DNA of 64,000 nt. Source: Zygnema circumcarinatum. Lineage: Eukaryota; Streptophyta; Zygnematophyceae; Zygnematales; Zygnemataceae. A model generated the notes under the pieces. It was given only the letters and a program-made list of their open reading frames with translations, was not told where the DNA came from and searched no databases. The position numbers and the translations under genes were made by a program. The stretch spans positions 6,799,193-6,863,192 of the forward strand of contig CM074804.1 of assembly GCA_037447605.1 (NCBI GenBank), in the 5' to 3' direction. This document shows, piece after piece, positions 25,001 to 37,020 of the stretch. The stretch's first letter is position 1, and each line of letters begins with the position of its first letter.

Positions 25001-27390
25001 TGACCTTCAGTAGAGATGAATTTTGAACCACCATCTTCATGGGCAAACCAAGAGTTTGAGAATGTGTTGATGTGCTCGCTAATTGTGAGGACCCGAGGCG
25101 ATTCTTCTGGTCAATGACAAATTCAGGCCGACGCATTCTTAGGACTATTTAATTGACACTGTCGTACGACTGAAGTGGAGGTGACCCCAGTGAAGCTCAT
25201 TGTGTATCCTTCAATTATCCTGCTCCTTCAATAATAACTTCCGGTAGCTACCTTGTGGTTTCCTGGGCCGACTCTCATGTTTCCCCGAGTGCATATCTCA
25301 GGTTTAAGGTGCCTTGGCCATTTGCAACACGGGAGATTGCAGTATCTGCATTCGAGGTGGAAGTGGCAGAACGTGGAGCAATTGTAGCCGTAATGAAATC
25401 GGTGCGTTTTTTCTAATTTTGAAGAGTCGGAGTGTATCAAAACCTTTGGGGCATCCGAAGCTTCAATCATGGAATCCCAGTTATGCATCATTCGTTCTGC
25501 CTCAGTGTCGATTCGAAGTCACTGTGTTATGACTCTAATCACGTATATGTTAGCTGCCTATTCTCAGCCAAGGCCTGAAATTGCTGGTAGAAAGCACTGG
25601 TGACAGTTTGGTGCTTCAAAGCACCAACCTGGTGTTCATTGCGAAGGTCCTAAAGTTTGCAGTTTCCTGACATAGCTTCCCGTCATGCTGTGTGAAGGTC
25701 CCTGAAGACATTAATGAAGCAGAGGAAGGGTATGGAATTGGCGACGTACCACCACCAGGGCCACACGTGGTGCGCATGAATGTGAATGGAGGATACATTT
25801 TGCAACAGATTGATGCCAAACATTGCTTTTTCAGGTGAGAGAATAGATCTGGCACTTGAACGCAAGCATTTCATATAATGCTTTTCGTAAGATTACTGTC
25901 TCTATTTATTCTGAATTCGTGAGATGAGAGGTTTGGCAACAATGCTTGGAATGCTGAAAGCTATTGCTGAATTATTGTTTGGACGCTCGTCATGTGCGCT
26001 TTTGACTATAATTGTTCCCTTCCCTTCCAACTCATTTTTTTTTGTTGTTTCCTTTTGGCAGGACTATTTCCAACATAGATATGAAAATTGACCTTGTTCC
26101 CCCTTGGATGATAAACTTTCTATCTCGTCAGTTGGCCGGCAATGGTTTTGTTCTCTTCCGGGAGGTGCACTCTCTTTTAGCCAACCCAGATACTCAGGCA
26201 AAAACGTGCATCTGACTAGGCACCTGACTGGATCTTACTGGCTATGGAAGCTAAGTTTGGTTGTGGTGAGAAAAACGAGATGCACAGTCAATTGTGTCAG
26301 AAAATTGTCCACAGTCTAACCTGACCTTCTCTTTGCCCCTCATCTTGCTACTATCTGCGACCAATATTGCTTCCTTACGTGATTGCATATGTTTATATCT
26401 GTACAGACGGTCGATCATGCCCTGCAGAATAAGAAAGGCGGGGGCGCAGTCTTTCAGCGGCTGGTGCAGTCAGAACCTCTGTACCTGCGTGTGTCTGCTG
26501 CCCTTGAAGCTCACTTAAAGCTGCAGGAGGCTCGCCGGCTTATTGCGGCAGGCAAGGAGCCCGATGTGGCCCACTCAGGTGAAGCTTATTCCTCTGTTTT
26601 GCAAAGCAGGCAAGACGACGAGGAAGGTCAGCTAGTGGAGGGCAAAGGAGAAGAGGAAGACATATATGCAGGTCTGGAAGGACGCGATCCAGAAGTATTT
26701 CATGCAGTACATGCAATTGACAGGGCGATTGCTTTGCTGCGGGCAAACAATGCTATACTAGGTCGTGGACTTAGCAGATCGTCAAGTCATGCGAAGTCCG
26801 GTCATGGGAGCAAAAGGGACCTGTTTGATGAACGGACTAAATCCGCCGCCGACGCCTCTTCTAAACAACAACAGCTGGCAGCAATCATGCAACCTGGAAG
26901 CGCTCTCCAAGACGCACCTATAAACAGCTCCGAAGGAATGGCGCAAAAAACAGGCCCGTTGCCCACTGGGAATGAGCTAGTTGCTGGAGGAAGTGGGAAG
27001 GCAGCAAACAAGTTGCATGGGACTTTGAGCGAGATTCGCCATCCTCTGGTCTCCGTAGATGAAGCTGGTGTGACTTTCAGTGGGGCCATTGAAAGAATGC
27101 ATTATCTTAAGTCCATGTCGGGGAGACAAGGAACGGCGTCTGTAGTGGAGGACAGTAGAGTTTTTTCCCAGGATCCGAGGACCCTCGATAATTCAGGAGT
27201 TCCGACTGCAGCTGAGCAGGACAAGAAAGCGCAAAATAACTCGTCCAACGGACAAACATCTACCACTCTTGCCAACGGGGACGCTTTGGAAAATGATGGG
27301 AGGACACAGTCCGCAGTCGCTGTAGTCTCCAAAAAGAAGAAACTTTTTTCAAGCTTGTGGAAGAAGAGGTTTGCTGGAGCAAGGAAGTAA
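22092..27390 (+). CDS. Plant START-domain lipid-binding protein (START-2 type)
   Basis: Ten or more exons join in frame to at least 633 aa: 22092-22197, 22287-22340, 23501-23679, 23956-24064, 24260-24299, 24590-24679, 25302-25401, 25698-25834, 26062-26164, 26407-27390. The START fold is assembled across exons 3-9: REWK-LKDDNGVYRVLYRKG, GTPFHVLCLEG, ALCIAWEAPHFKEW-WPSFSV, PPFKIIDSKWAKRIR, FKVPWPFATREIAVSAFEVE, VRMNVNGGYILQQID, TISNIDMKIDLVPPWMINFL, SRQLAGNGFVLFRE. This block order matches plant START/polyketide-cyclase-like membrane-related proteins. They are thought to bind a hydrophobic ligand; the ligand here is unknown. The last exon adds about 300 residues of low-complexity tail ending in a basic cluster (KKKKLFSSLWKKRF) that could contact membranes. 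The true start probably lies upstream, since 22092 is only the first in-frame Met of the second likely exon. Confidence 0.8.
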
Positions 27391-28337
27391 CTGCTTCGGC
27401 AAACTACATGATGGCTGAGTTTTGCAACGGTCTGAGTGTACCATGTCGTGGGAGGAGTGTCTATGATCTGCACCATTGACTTGCAATCAATGAACGCAAG
27501 TAGATTTTTTTTTTTTTTTTTTGTGAAATATTGCGTGCAGGAGGCAAACGTTTGTCTAGTTTGTTATTATTTGTCAATAGATCCATAAAATCCATAGTAA
27601 CACGGTGTAAGATTAGTGCCTTGGCAGCAGTACGAAAATTGTGGATTGCGAATTATATGACTAGATGAATATCCCAACCCAAACTCCCACCGCCGTTTTT
27701 TTGTGATTGTTGTGGAGCGTGGCACTCTGCAGAAATATCATTCCGCAACAACAAAACTGTGTCCAGGGATGGCAAGTCTATTGGGCCTCACCAGCCCAGA
27801 ACCCTGTGATGCTCAAGTGCCTACTAGTCCAAGGGACCTAATTTGGGCGCATAGGGTACAAAGGCAACCTTCACTGCTCACTACTGAACAAAAGAAAGGA
27901 CTAAGAGAAGATGTGGCATAAAGGACTAAGTCATTTTGTGCGTATTAAATAAAAAACATTTAGATACAAAACAAAACGCATTTGACAGTGGTTCCGAGGA
28001 CATCAGAAAACAAAACAAAGTTGATATCAAGCTGCAAGTAAAGAGAACCAGAACCCCAGCTTGTCTCCCTAACATGACGTATCTCTTCTCCCTTGACACT
28101 GGTATTCCCGTTTATTACAGATGGCTCAGATTATGAACTTAAACAACAGCAGATGAATATGGGCCAATAAAGGCTTGCAGAAGGAATATTGCTTCAAAAA
28201 TTTAGAAGTCGCAATTTTTGAACACAACCGATGCAAAGAACAGGAAATAATGCATTCTCCGAACTCTGAGGCTGCCATTTCTATGGTACACTTCTACACA
28301 AGCAGTTAATTATACTTTTGGTACAAACAGGAACCAC
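27391..28337. other. Intergenic region between convergent 3' ends
   Basis: This is the shared 3' flank of the START gene (+) and the first lipid phosphate phosphatase gene (-). It includes a poly-T run at about 27506-27523 and AT-rich sequence. No coding or RNA gene is supported. Confidence 0.5.
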
Positions 28338-31237
28338 TTATCTGTTGCTTTGCTCCTCTGCTGGCAACCTTCGTCCGCCTTCCTCCACATCGCCATTCTG
28401 CTCATGAAGGCGGCCTACTCCAGCAGAGGCAATTAAGGGTTTGTCACCTGCGCGAGAGGAGACAGCATCAAGAATCAATCAGCCCCATGTAACTTACAAA
28501 ACGTGGCACGCTTGTCATGTTTGCAGAACTTCCTTCCACTCCAACACTGGAAAATGTCCGGGTGGCAGTGCTCCTGATTAGCTATACATGCCAACTCCAA
28601 AGATTTGGAAAATGAGGTGCACAAAGTTGATTACTCACAGAGTCCATTAGTCAAGCTCGGATAATGGAGACGATAACAAATTACAGAAAAAAAGAGGCCT
28701 GCGAATTCTCAAGCCCAACACAAGCCCATTTTCCAAACACTGTAAGGAGAACCAGGCGTGCACGTTACATTTGTAAATGGAAAAAACCATGCATGCATGG
28801 ACGTGGATGACAAAGTTGATGGTACAATCAAGCCCCAAGAAGCCGGAGTCATGCTCGGCATCTTAGTCAAGCTACGCTCTGAAATTGGCTATAGGTAAAA
28901 GGGAATGGAGATCGGGATGAATAAAGGAGATCGGGAGGGAAGGCAAATGGGAAAAGGGAGATAAGTGTGGGATGGAGACCTATAAGAGCCCCAACAAAAA
29001 CGTCAGACCAGAAGTGCCAATAGTCATCCAATCGCGTCACTCCAACCACCACTGCTCCGATTAACGGGAGAGCTACTGGCACCAGCTTGTAGACATGGCC
29101 TGTATCGCTAAAGAGGTGCAGTTTTCCTGCCAAATAGAGAGAAAGGTAACCCAGACCCGAAAAGCTCCCTGCAAACCAGGAGAAGGGACACCACTTAAGA
29201 ATTGCTCAATCGATTCTACAGAGCCTGGTTGACGGAGATATGCAGCAAAGGAGAAATCTTTATGCAGATTTTTTTAGGCCTCCTGAGGCCTTTGGCAGAC
29301 ATACGATGTCAAAGACCAGAATTGTTGTTGGGACTCACACGAAGAATGACCACTCGGAAAACTCTTGTAGCCTTCACGAATGATGCTGGGAGAGCCGGTG
29401 CATAGAACATTCCCATCCACAGCAAAGACCTACACGTAAAACGCAGTAACAAAGATCAAGATTGAAACTACACTAGAACATATCACAACATATCCTACAC
29501 ATGGAGTCCCCACTTGAGTCCCCACTATGTCCGATGAGGTGAGAGATGATAAGGTGGCATGAGGATGAGCCAAGAATGCGTTACAGGAGTTCCATCTGGG
29601 AAGCATCGCCAGAAAAAATTTGGACGCGGTCTTCCCACACCGTTTTTCAAAGAGTCCACAACAACCGCAGCTAAGAGAACGGTGTATCCAAGTCCTGCAT
29701 CAGACACCATCCCATATCAGAGCTTTTAAGAGATCCTAAACCAAAATCGGACTACGTCTGAAGCCACCCAAAGGCTTAAAGTCGGTTCATTTGAAGCAAG
29801 CAATTCAATCAAGTCTAAAGCTGCCTTACAAGAACGAGGAAAAACATTTACCAAGCACTGCTTGGTGCAGGTCTGCCTTCTCTCGCTGGCGAAAAAAAAA
29901 GACGAGAAAGACCGCAATGGGGATACCCAATGCAATAATCTGCAGAGATAAAACGCAGCTCCAAAAGTTTTGAGCATCGTTCATCTGACAATTTTCAAAC
30001 AAAAGAAGGAATGTAAAACTAATTCTTGAATGTAATCCAAACTGCAAAAATACCTGCTGTTCTAAAAAGAAGACATAAGCGCGACATCATATAAATTACT
30101 GACGGGTGCTTAACCACTTAGAGATTCCAGTAGACTACTTGAACAGTATTCAGATGTTGGGAGACCGTCATCTGCTTTATTTTACCACCTCGTCCTGACC
30201 ACGTCGTGCAAAGTACAATGAGAACTCAATAATGACTCAAGACGATAGTGTCCAAGCCTTCTTGAAATAAGAAAGGATTATCTGCGATTTACTCATTCTA
30301 GCGATTCACGGTTTAAAGTAATCGATCACTTTGAAACAGCCTTCAAAATTTTGCTATACACAAATATGTTCTTTCTGGGATTATGCTCGAATTACACCTC
30401 AACCAATTGAGTTGTTCAATCCAATCGTGCCATTGGTATCTAGTTGTTTCAATAATCAATAAAGATTCGTCTGCTAGCGGTCTCGTTGGTAATGCAGAAT
30501 GTGACAGTATTCCATTTTAAATTCCGAACTACATGCGCAAAAATAGGCTCCACTGACTCACTCGGTTGTCGTAAGTCAGCAAGACCGAAACCTGGAAAAA
30601 GTTTGAAATGCAGACAGCATGTTGACGCATTTTTCTAATCAACCGTTTGTCTACATGCATGCATCATCCTTCTGAAATCTTGATGCCAAAAAACTAGTGG
30701 GGAATCCAGCAATTAAGGCTTCTTCAGGCGCTGTAACATAGCCAAGACGAAAAACGTCTACGACAATAGAACAGAATCCGCAAGCTATGACTGTTTCTGC
30801 TCTCAAAGGCTACACCTACAATTTCTTGTCAGCTTCTCCTTTGCAGATTGTGCTACAACTTTCCCTGCTGGAAAGAACTTTCGCTTCACGCAGACTCCTG
30901 GAGAAGTCGAAGAAAGACGCACCGGCACTGTTGCAGAAGGCACGCTATTCGACTTCAGCGGAAGCATGAGCCCCTTGAGCATCTCCTCATTGACAAACCG
31001 CCTGAACGGATGGATGACGTTCAGTCCAATCTCAAGGGCGGCCAACGCCGCGAGGATTAGCCAGTCGAGCCGATACTCCGCAAATAACGAACGCCAGGTG
31101 AAGGATAGCGGAGCAGCGGGAGGTGCAGACCCGAACGCTCTTGTTTGATAAAGGGCAGGACCTTCCTGCGCGTCATGGTGCCTCTCATATCGCATTTCAA
31201 GCTTGAAACTGCGACCCTGAAGTACACTCCTCTGCAA
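28338..31237 (-). CDS. Lipid phosphate phosphatase (PAP2 family), copy 1
   Basis: Seven exons, 31237-30923, 29939-29852, 29694-29585, 29429-29339, 29168-28980, 28698-28639 and 28447-28338, join in frame to 320 aa. Plant LPPs are integral membrane enzymes that dephosphorylate phosphatidic acid, lyso-PA or diacylglycerol pyrophosphate. All three PAP2 motifs are present: KNGVGRPRP (exon 3), KSFPSGHSS (exon 4) and [12 protein letters not shown] (exon 5). The last has T where the family consensus has S, but keeps the catalytic His and Asp. Membrane helices include [44 protein letters not shown] and [14 protein letters not shown]. The exon 5 donor (GTCTCC) is weak, but the exon 6 join ([14 protein letters not shown]) matches the family's last helix. 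The gene lies head-to-head with a second copy at 33051. Confidence 0.87.
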
Positions 31238-33050
31238 GAACGACTAGCGAAGCCCTTCCTGCCTCTGACTCTCCTCGTCGTGAATTAGACAGCAGCAAAT
31301 TGAGTCTTTGAAAAGCTCCAAAAACTACGAATAAAAGAATTTTTCGTAGTGAAAGTGAGAGTCTTAGATTTTACATACAAACTTTGTAAGACGTGTAGCT
31401 GACAGTAGTTAGCATGCCTAAATGAGCCCTCTAGAAGCAGCAATAGGCGAAGGAGAAGACAAAGGAGCAGGACGGCGCCGGAGGGCATCCGCCAGCAGAG
31501 CACAGGCGCACGAAGCACAGAAACCGCAAACCACAAACTGCAAACCGCAAACCGAAGCGGACGGTTGCAAATTTGCAATTCGCTGGCGGTTAGCAAAAAG
31601 CGGAAATTTTGCAGCCATCTAAATTGAACAAATTGTGCTGACGAACCAGTTGGCAACCTGATGACGTCATCCGCCGCGCGCACCAGTCTGCTGAAGATGA
31701 GGTCGCGGAGCATAGCGCGCAGGGACGGACTTGAGCAGGCGGAGAGAGCACATGCGGAAAACCAGCAGGGGTCAGCTCCCTCCTGCTTGCTGCAATGTTT
31801 TGGGCCTACATCTCGGACGTTGCTGAACGCATGAAGGATGTGAAAAGAGGAAACCAGTCAATAATCATTTCACAGCATTCTTTAAAGACGAAGAAAAGGC
31901 TTACTGCATGTTTGGTTGTTCTTGGCACGTTTGGCATTCTGCATTGGCGGTCAAAGATTGAAACGACAGGAAAGAAGCTGGCTGCAATGCGTTTTTATAA
32001 TAACCGCTTTGCTTCGAGGAAATGCGAAAATTTCGAAATCTGGAGTATAAGTCTTCAATCGAGCAACCAGATAACAAAACGCAAGACGATTTAAGGAAGA
32101 GCTAAGTGGCTTCTCTCCGAAAGTGCGAATTTCCGCGTGCTTCACTCGCATTCGGGGTGCGAACAAGTGATGGAGTACGAAAAGGCAACATCATCAAATA
32201 TCTGTGTTTGCTGTAGAAGACACCGCTCCCTTCAAATAATTACTCCTCGTATTGCATGTTATTCTGTATAAATGGTGATTCAAGCGTGTACAATGACTCC
32301 CATAGTGATCTTGCTTTTAGCCTTTATATTCGAGTAACTCTCACCTCTTCTGGCGATTGCCACGTGCATTTGGGCAATAGTGGCTGTTTTCACTCGAGCT
32401 TGTCCAGACCTTACATCAACCGCGTCAGTTGCAGACTTGGCCAGAGCGTATCAGTGAAATTCAAGCACGTGTCGTTGGAGAATTTTTTCTAATGTAATGG
32501 ATGGTTACTTCGATTTGTAAAATTTGACGACCAGGTCCTTCGTGTGTGGCAATGCCACAGATACATTTCTAAATCCAAACTAACAAGCATGTCCGTGCAC
32601 AACAGATCTACCGTCTTCTCTTCGAGAGCATAAGTCCCCAGGATGTTGTCCAAAGCAACTGAGAAGTTGAATTTAGCTCCAGTAATGAGTACTAAAATTC
32701 AAGGATCCTGGCCTATTGAGCATCTTTGATGTGTTGACATATAATATGGCAAGATAATGAGCTGTTTGTCATTTATGGGCATCCAGCCATTTTTCAAGTT
32801 GTCGCTTTTTCTTTTCCCTGCCTACGTATTCAAATAATAAGCTTCAAATCACTGGCAGCAAAGATCCTTCACAACCATCACCGACAACCTACTTTTCACA
32901 CCCACTAGTTCCCCAGCTAATACAAACAGGAAAGGTTGGGCAGTTTCAGAGGAACACTTGGTTCATTCTTTCAGTCACGCTTGATGTTTGAAGCTGATTT
33001 TTCTCGTATTGGTTTAAATCACAGGTAAAATTTCTGGTCGTGACTACAGA
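31238..33050. promoter_or_regulatory. Shared upstream region of the two head-to-head LPP genes
   Basis: A 1.8-kb spacer lies between divergently transcribed paralogues. It includes a short imperfect tandem run of AAACCGC-like units at about 31520-31560. No exon is supported. It presumably contains both promoters and the first gene's 5' UTR. Confidence 0.4.
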
Positions 33051-36000
33051 ATGCCAGTTGCCGAGCCAAATACAACCTCAGGAGAGGATCGATCTAAAGT
33101 GTCTCTTATGCATGTGCTCCGAACGTACAAGTGGGATTGGGCATGCTTGGGTTGTCTCGTTATCGTTGGGTCCTTGATTTGGGCATTGTCACCCACTTTT
33201 GAACGACGTATTTTTCAAGATCAAGTTTTGGTCTACTTGTCATATCCAACAAAACCCAACACCGTCCCCTCTGCTCTTCTTCCAGTGAGTTTATCTGACC
33301 TCTCTTTTATTCCTTGAGAGAGTCCTTTCAGCTGTTAAACATTTTTTCAACTTTGTGGAGAGTCATTTGAAAAAAGAAGCGGTTGCTCTTTGTTATGTCA
33401 ACTCCCTGTGCTTCGTTCAGGAAATATGCAAGTTGATATTGTTGTCTGAGGCTTTTGGCTTGAAGAGAAAATCATTCAACTTTGTTGTACAGTTCAAGTA
33501 GAAAGCGACCCCTGAATGAACGGCTAATCATGTCACTTGGTTTTTGCATTTGGAGTTCATCCTCACTCACCATGATCTTCCTTCCCGATAGGATGTGCAC
33601 TATTGAGCTGCATCTGATTCGAGCCTGATCCATTAATCACAATCAGTTGCTAGATATTTGAATGCACTCCTGGTATCCATTCTTTTGGTGTTGTGGGTGT
33701 CCATTGTTGGACCTGCTGCAGGTGTTTTCGCTAGTCATTCCCATCGCCGTGTTCCTAGTATTCTATTTGCACGACAAGAATGGTGAACAGTTGCACCGAT
33801 CTTGCCTTGGTAAGTCCTTACACGGCCATTCTGGAACATTTGTCTGAATGTAACCTATTTTGTCTCGTCTTTTCAAAGCGTGCTAGTGTTTCCCGAAAGG
33901 TCTTCTAACCGAAGTCTCGGCTTCTTCATCTTGCTCCATTCCAAAACTCCATTGTTCATCAAACCCTCTGGTTTTGGCAATTGATATAGAAATGCAGTTA
34001 TTATCTTCGACGTATCATCCACTTTGGAAGGTTTAAGGCACGGTTTAAACTATCTCTTAATCTAGTCATTGAGATAGCGTGCAAACTACAGTCTCGTTCA
34101 GGAGCGAGCCATCCCGTCCAGCACTTGGTGTTTGCGAGAATATGACGAGTTTCGATGTACTTGACGTCCTGTTTTTTCCCCTCATGGTTGGCATCTTCAC
34201 TCGTCGTTCCCTACAAGAGGCGCTAAAGTCCGCTGACGGCTCAAGTTTGCAGGATTGGTATACGCGGTCGTATTGACGTGGATCATCACCGACTCGCTGA
34301 AGAATGCTGTGGGCCGTCCTCGCCCAGATTTCAGCCACCACTGCTTTCCTGACGGTGTCATGGTGAGGCCCTCTCCTTTTGTCATCCGCCTATTGAATTT
34401 ATTTTAATGCTGTTTAGCAACAGACAAACGCAACCAGTGCTCTTTGGACCCGGCAGTTGTGTTGATTACCTGCCAGTGAGGCTGCAAAGCTGAATCGCAA
34501 AGTAAGCAATCCGGTGTAGGCCAATTTCGTATCACGAACACAGTGGCAACCATACTTTAGTTTGAAATCCAACTTCATATCTTGCCCTTATTGATTGTTG
34601 CAATGCGCAATTGCATTACAGGAGGTTATGATCTACGAAAATCGCCTAACTTTCCACGCTTTCAGTTACATTGATGTATTATTTATGTCTTTTTTTTTCT
34701 TACTCCAAACTTTTGGATTTCGAAGAGGATTACTCAATGCTGATTCATATGAATGCTTTCTCATTGGGCGAGCAGTGAGTTGCTGGTAATTAGTATCGTT
34801 GTATGTTGTTTACTGATGCTAATATTTAGTATAAACTGAGGCAAGGCGAGGTGGGATGAATGTACAGAAGTTCGACACAAGTGGCAATGTCCTTTGTTCT
34901 GTGCCTTCTTCGCAACTTACGAACAGCCGCCAGAGCTTTCCCAGTGGTCATTCCTCCTGTAAGAATTTGTACAATCTTATTGATTGCAAAAAATCATGAC
35001 AAATCTGCAAAACTCCGAGACGTCAGGTCAGCTGCATGCAGGACACATTTCCACGAGCCCCTAGGCCCAATTACATCCTCTTTTGTGACTGCTTGTTCTC
35101 AAATGTTGGAAACTAAACTTCAAGAAGCCTCAGAGTTTACAGTGAAAACAGTACCAGTCGACTTCAGAGTACTAGACTATTTTGCTGCTCTCCTCTGCAT
35201 GTAGTTTTTGTTTCTCCTCACCTAGCTTGCAGTTTTTTCAACTTCAAATACGTGCTACTGCTGTATGTAGAGGCCACTCCGCTGTTATGTCCACTTGCCC
35301 CCTGTTCAAGCTACCGTGCCTCCTTCATATCCAGCAAAGTCTGCATGGTATTCGATGCTATTGGTTTTGAAACTTCCTTGAATGTATCTGGAATTTACCG
35401 GGTACAAATTCAAGAAAGGCCCTTGAGAGAATGTCCTACTTTTCTGGTAAGGGTGACTGATGTTGTTAGTTGGTCTTTTCCTCTTTTTAAGGATGTTCAT
35501 TTGTTACTTGAAAAGATAAATGAAATTTTGCATTGCACAATGTGTTTGCAGATACTTTTGCAGGCATGTCGTATATGGCGCTCTATTTGGCCTGGAAGGT
35601 GCAACTCACCAGCCAGTCGGGCCACCTATGGAAGTTGACAATTGTCCTTCTACCGTTAGCGATTGCAACTTTTGTGGCTGTGTCAAGGATTTCGGATTAC
35701 AAACATCATTGGGAGGATGTTTTAGCTGGCAGCCTTCTGGGTATGTAATATCTGCCTCACCAGATAATGTTGCCACTATAAAGGAACAGATTCAGAAAGT
35801 GGGCAAATTTTGGTTCTGTCATTTGCCTGCCGATAGGGCTGTGAGAGAACTAGTTTCATCAAACTGCGGTGCTGGAGCTGTATTGGCACGGCCTTTGTCA
35901 ACTTTGCTGGCCCTCTACATATATGTGGATCCTGTGGTTGCTCAATACGATGTATGACTTGAAACTGTGACTTTTGATGCTAAGTCTCGATGCCTTTTTG

Positions 36001-36190
36001 TTGGTTAAGTCCACATATTAATGTGATTACCATTTTATTTATTAGGCAAAGCCGGCATTCTCATCAACGGTCACGCATGTCTGCAGGCATACTTTTTGCA
36101 GGACTGAGCTACACACAATACCATCCATTTCCACGGTTTGTCAAAGGTAACCTCAGTTGTCCTGATGCCCTGTGTTATCTCCCAGCTCTC

Positions 36191-36263
<73 letters not shown>

Positions 36264-37020
36264 CCCCACGCATTCTGGCGAAATTAGATATTTTGTCTGT
36301 TAAGTTAGACAGAATTGGGATGTACGGCAATCCGCGATTGTGTTGATGTCAGGAGACTCAGGGCTGATGCATATCGGATTCGCAAACTAGGCTATCGCCA
36401 GTCTATTCCGTGTCCGTCAGTTTAATCACAGAAAATTGGCTTCCCTCGTGTGGAGCCCCTCGGGAGCCGCGCGAATTGGAGAAATTTGAACCCACGTGTG
36501 AAGTGCGAACGCGAGCAACACACGAGCTGTACGACGATACCGACCAGTTGACGTCATGATTTAGACCATCTCTAATCCGCCGTGTTTAGGGCGTCTCTCT
36601 CTCTTTCCTCTCCCCTTTTTGAAGGGTGCAGGAGCAAGAGAGAAAAAGGGCATTTTGTATGATTGTCCCAGATGTTGATGATCGCGATAAGTAGAATGAC
36701 GTTCTACCTCGTTGTTATCCTGTTTCTAACTCTTGCATGCACAACATCTGTATTTGTTCATATCGCATAGTTGATTTTGTCGTAATCTGGACTATGGAAG
36801 TTATCTTGCAGAATCCTTTTCAATGGCCTCTGACCCTCCTGAATCACCAAACGGTGAAGGAGACAGCGGTGCCTACCAGCCACGAGCAGAAGTGAGTCCA
36901 CGTGGCCGGATGGATATCCCCACCTCTGATGCTCCAAATTCCACTGCTCCCTTTATGGATCTTCAGAAATTAAGTCGCCGCGGAAGCTTCGGTGTAAACA
37001 CTTCGGCGCAGTCAATGTAG
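33051..37020 (+). CDS. Lipid phosphate phosphatase (PAP2 family), copy 2
   Basis: Seven exons, 33051-33284, 33722-33809, 34253-34362, 34868-34958, 35552-35740, 36087-36146 and 36812-37020, join in frame to 326 aa. The PAP2 motifs are [18 protein letters not shown] and [12 protein letters not shown], so all consensus catalytic residues are kept. Helices include [45 protein letters not shown] and [15 protein letters not shown]. Its internal exons are 88, 110, 91, 189 and 60 bp, exactly as in copy 1, which shows common origin. The loop before PSGH ([14 protein letters not shown]) and the C-terminal tail (Pro/Ser-rich, about 68 residues) differ from copy 1, so substrate or regulation may have diverged. 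The protein is predicted to act in a cell membrane on lipid phosphates. Confidence 0.87.
36185..36260. repeat. (TC)n microsatellite in intron 6 of LPP copy 2
   Basis: About 75 bp of nearly uninterrupted CT dinucleotides lie within the last intron of the second phosphatase gene, about 40 bp after the exon 6 donor. Confidence 0.95.

Noticed and set aside
31285..31713. 142-codon reverse open frame upstream of LPP copy 1
   Set aside because: Low-complexity Leu/Arg content from short repeats, no splice link to the phosphatase exons and no recognisable domain.
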